Positions 60,745 through 64,000 of a stretch of DNA of 64,000 bases are shown here, in pieces. The DNA is from Edaphochlamys debaryana. Taxonomy: Eukaryota > Chlorophyta > Chlorophyceae > Chlamydomonadales. Where the stretch lies: positions 1-64,000 of the forward strand of contig JAEHOE010000031.1 in assembly GCA_016858145.1 (NCBI GenBank), read 5' to 3'. The notes beneath the pieces were generated by a model, which made no database searches, had not been told where the DNA came from, and worked only from the letters and a program-made list of their open reading frames with translations. Every line of letters begins with the position of its first letter. The first letter of the stretch is position 1. Both the position numbers and the translations under genes were made by a program.

Positions 60745-63700
60745 CTATCCTCTCTGCGCCCTGTGCAGCTCCACCCGGAACGCGCGGCCCGCCGCCACGC
60801 CTGCGGCCACGGGTGTCAGCAGAAGCGTGTCCCCGGGGGCCGCCTTCATGGCCATTAACAGCGCTCCCAGCCCACGCAGCCGTAAACCGCCCTCCGACGT
60901 CAAGTTTAGCTCAACCTGAAAGGAGAAGAGGAAGAAAGGAGGGGTGGTCGAAGTGTGATACGACTAGGGGGCTGTTGGACGGTCAGCAGCGTAGCCATGC
61001 ACTGCAAAGCCTGTACGGTAGACAGTCCCCATGCAGCCCAGGCTGAGCCCGCTTACCGGCAACGACTGCCGCCCGGCCGCGGCCCCGGAGCCTTGCGCAC
61101 TCGCCAGCTCCAGCCGCACCATCAGGCGGGGCCCGGGAGCCGCCTTGGCGCTGGACCCGGTACCGCCGTTGTCGTCATTGCTGCCTTCAGCGTCCGCTCC
61201 GGCGGCGGACGGCTGCAGCGGCGCCATGTTGAGCAGGGCCCCCGACAGCTGGGCCAGCACACCGCCGGGGCCCGTCATCGCCGTAGTGAGCACCAGGCAG
61301 CCGGAGCGCAGGTCTGAGGCCTCCAGGCGCTTGCCTCGCCGCTCCCACCCAGGGGATGGCGGCGGTGGCGGCAGCGCGGAGAGTGCCGACGTGACGGCTG
61401 AGCCGTTGGGGCTGCGGGCATCGGGCCCTGCAGCAGAGGCGGTGGAGCGGCTGTGGGGCCGCTGAGGCTCAGCGGCAGCGCGAGAAGGGCTGACCCTGCG
61501 TGGCGCCTTCGACCCTGCCCGCGGCTCCCGGGGCTCAGGCGACGGGCGCTGGCTGCGGGAGGTTTCTACGGTACAGGCGATCCTTCGCGGGCTCCTGCCC
61601 CTGTCCGTTGTGAGCGAGCGCCGGCGGCTGGGTGGCGGGGAACGGCTTCGGGACCGGGACGGACGGACGTCCCTTGAACGCTTGTGCCTAATGTCCATAT
61701 CCCGCTGGCTTGCGGCAGCCCGCCTGCGTCCTTCCTCGGTCCCCATGCTGGCTGGCGGACGGCTGGGAGAGTCGGCCGTACCTGCCCGCTCTCCGGCCCA
61801 GTCACTCCTGCCGGCAGCGCCTTTCTGGTCCCGTTCGGCCCTGCCGGAGCTCGTCCTGACGTTCCGGCCCCAGGGTGAGTGCGGTCGCTCCGGCCGCCCA
61901 TCAGCCGCGCGCTCACGCCAGCTTGCCCCACGTCCTGGGCTGCCCAATCCGCTGTTGGGCCCACCAAGCCCGTAGCGCCCCTGCTCTGGGCTCCCGGGGC
62001 CACGGCCGCCCTCGCAGAACGCCCCGTTGTCTGGGCCGTGAAGCCCACCGGTGCCCCGTTCAGCGGCCGGCCATTGCTGCGGGCTCGAGTGCTGGCGGCG
62101 GTTGTCGTCCCATCCACGGTTACTGCAGCGCTCACGGCCCTGTACACCCTGCTGCGAAGGAGCCCACCGCGGGCCACGCCAGCCGCCAGGCGGCTCCGGC
62201 GCACCGTGCGGCGGGCCGGCCATGCGGCCCGCCCTGTCTGTCACCCACGCGCCATGGCCGCCGCCAGGCCCTCCGGGGCCCCTCCATGCGCCCCGCTGTG
62301 GGTGCATCACGCCGCCGCTGGAAGGCCCTGGCCCGTCGTGCCCTGGCATGCTGCCTCCCACGCCAAAGCCGCAGACATCACGGCTCCCGCCACCCCGCAA
62401 CAGGCCCCGGTCGCGGTCAGGGTAGCCGGAGCTGTCATTGCCACGTGGGCCACTGCCCCAACCGTCACGGCTGCGGCCCGGAAAGGCGACTTGCGCTCGG
62501 TGAGGGCTGTGTCGTGGGCTGCGGTTGCGCCGGCGACCGGCGCTGTGGCGGCTCCTGCTTCTGCTCCTGGATCGGTGCCGCCTTCGGCCTGGGCTGGGGC
62601 TGCGGCTGCGCCTCACACGGCTGCGATGCGAAGCCTCGGGCGAAGGCCGCCGAGGTTGACCTTGACCCCGAGACGTGCCGGGGATGATGGCAGCGGTACG
62701 CGAGCCCGCCCAAGGCTCGTCGTGCACTGGGACTGGGGGTGCGGCCCTGCTTGCTAATGCCGTGGGCGGTGGTAGCGGCGGCGGTGGTGGCAGGACGTCC
62801 TCCGTGCGTGAAGGCGCACACGGAGGCGTTGGCGAGGGCGGCTGAAGGGTCTCAAAGAAGGATGGCGCGCCATCCTCTCCGTGAAGAAGAGTAACCGGTG
62901 AGAGCCCCGAATCCTCCGCCACCTCCCAGAGGTCGCCCAGCTGCCGCCACCACTCCGCCCCGTAGTCCCGCAGCAGCTGCTCCCCGGGGGCGATGTCGCG
63001 GAGGGCCACCAGCACGGGGAGCACCAGGCCGCGGACGGACACGGGGAGGACCTGGAGGCAGGAAGGGAGCGGAGGTGGAAGAAGTCAAACCCAAGGTCTT
63101 TTAGCACCCCCCTGAACTCCTCATAGCCAAAGCGCTCTCTGCTGGCGGCTGGCCTGCCCTGCTTTCCCTCCCACCCTCTCACCATGCAGTTGGCCAGCGC
63201 GGCTGCGCCCTCCTTGTCGCCCACGTCGTTGCCGGGAGCCCACGCGCGGGGGTTGCGGCGGGGGTCGTTCACCAGCGCCGCCTCGTTGCCGTAGCCCAGC
63301 ATGCTCAGCTCACAGCCGTCAGCACCACACGGGGCGGGGCCCAGGCCGGGCAGGCGGAGCCTGAAAGAGCCGGCCAGAAAGCCCCACGCACTGTCGGCGT
63401 CACCAGCATTGCCCTCAGTCCTCGCCAGCACCGCCTGCTGGAGCTGCTCGCTCTGCCGTAGCCCCCGAGCCGCGTAGGCCTCAGCTTCTGAACCCGGCAT
63501 GACGTATCCCCCCACCACGCCCAGCACCCCGCCCGGCTTGATGGCCGCTCGGGCGAACAGACCCGCGCCGCCCCGCTCCGGGTCAGGGCCGGGGGCCACC
63601 AGGTCTGGGCTCAGGGGCAGGGGGCCTGAGGGAAGCGGGGCGTCCCAGTGGGTGTTGATGCCCAGGTGCCGGGCGAGGCGGGTGGCCAGGATGGGCCGAC

Positions 63701-64000
63701 GGAGGCCGTGGCGGGCAAAGGCGGTGGAGGTGGCAAGGGCGGCCGCCTCACTGCCGCCTGCACCCTCGTCGACGCCAGGGATGGAGATCTGCTGTGTGGC
63801 GGGATCAAGGGCCGCCAGCCCTGCACTGTCGCCGAGGCTGCTCGCCTCCCATTCCTGCATGGTCCGCCGCACGGAGGGCGCGAGGTCGGGGTGAAAGGTC
63901 AGCCCACACAGCTGCAGCTCGCCAGGCTGAAGAGGGGGCAGCGGCACGCCGGGTTGGAGGCAGCCGTGCAGGTGGGAGACGGAGGACGCAGGGACGTGGC
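60745..64000 (-). CDS. SET-domain / RS-rich / B3-like protein, paralogue C (5' part beyond window)
   Basis: Visible exons (minus strand): from beyond 64000 to 63183, 63051-61057 and 60915-60745, all phase 0. The first visible exon holds the SET start as in A and B (LCGLTFHPDLAPSVRRTMQE, GAGLFARAAIKPGGVLGVVG, GYGNEAALVNDPRRNP, NCM). The next continues VALRDIAPGEQLLRDYGAEWW, then an Arg/Ser tail (RHRSRSRSRSRHS) interrupted by a Gly/Trp/Arg-rich stretch. Unlike A and B, it then carries a B3-like domain: GWERRGKRLEASDL, PGGVLAQLSGALL, an intron, then LRLRGLGALLMAMKAAPGDT and GRAFRVELHRAQRG before the stop. This end matches domain 5 of the gene at 33886, so C joins the SET/RS architecture to that gene's C-terminal module. 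Its N-terminal B3-like domains, if present, lie outside the window. Confidence 0.78.

Overview
The window looks like nuclear DNA of a volvocine green alga, most likely Chlamydomonas or a close relative. The signs are very GC-rich coding sequence broken by many short introns with GTGAGx/GTGCGx donors, TGTAA poly(A) signals, a Pro/Ser-rich (hydroxyproline-rich) wall protein, and long low-complexity linkers rich in Ala, Pro and Gly. No bacterial or organellar signature is seen. All gene models were built by hand from reading frames, splice-site phase and comparison between paralogues inside the window.

Layout. (1) 1-10930: a tandem array of a 1,986-bp unit. Each unit carries a minus-strand, intron-containing gene fragment of unknown function. 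Three units also carry an ~805-bp terminal-inverted-repeat element; two units show the empty site. (2) 11.4-19.0 kb: a head-to-tail pair of GARP (G2-like Myb) transcription-factor genes, each with two GARP domains. The second also carries B3-like segments. (3) 19.8-23.8 kb: a 12-exon gene for the medium (mu) subunit of the AP-2 clathrin adaptor. (4) 25.3-28.7 kb: a multi-B3-like-domain protein. (5) 30.3-32.9 kb, minus strand: a secreted Pro-rich wall protein. (6) 33.9-39.2 kb: a second multi-B3-like protein, followed near 40.1 kb by a relic of its first exon. (7) 40.3-64 kb, minus strand: three paralogues in tandem (the third runs off the right edge) that join B3-like domains, a SET methyltransferase-type domain and an Arg/Ser-rich, splicing-factor-like tail.

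How the genes relate. From about 15 kb to the right edge, nearly every gene apart from AP-2 mu and the wall protein carries the same kind of B3-like DNA-binding module. The module is often split by a phase-0 intron at the same place. It is joined to GARP domains in one gene and to SET plus RS regions in three. The cluster therefore looks like a locally expanding family of nuclear regulators. The B3-like assignment is pattern-level (SD[LV]..xLP..M..GGV, then LGL..GD..LF.P....HF.V..WRPGP). The SET assignment is firmer, although the usual NHxCxPN motif is degenerate. Targets and substrates cannot be deduced.
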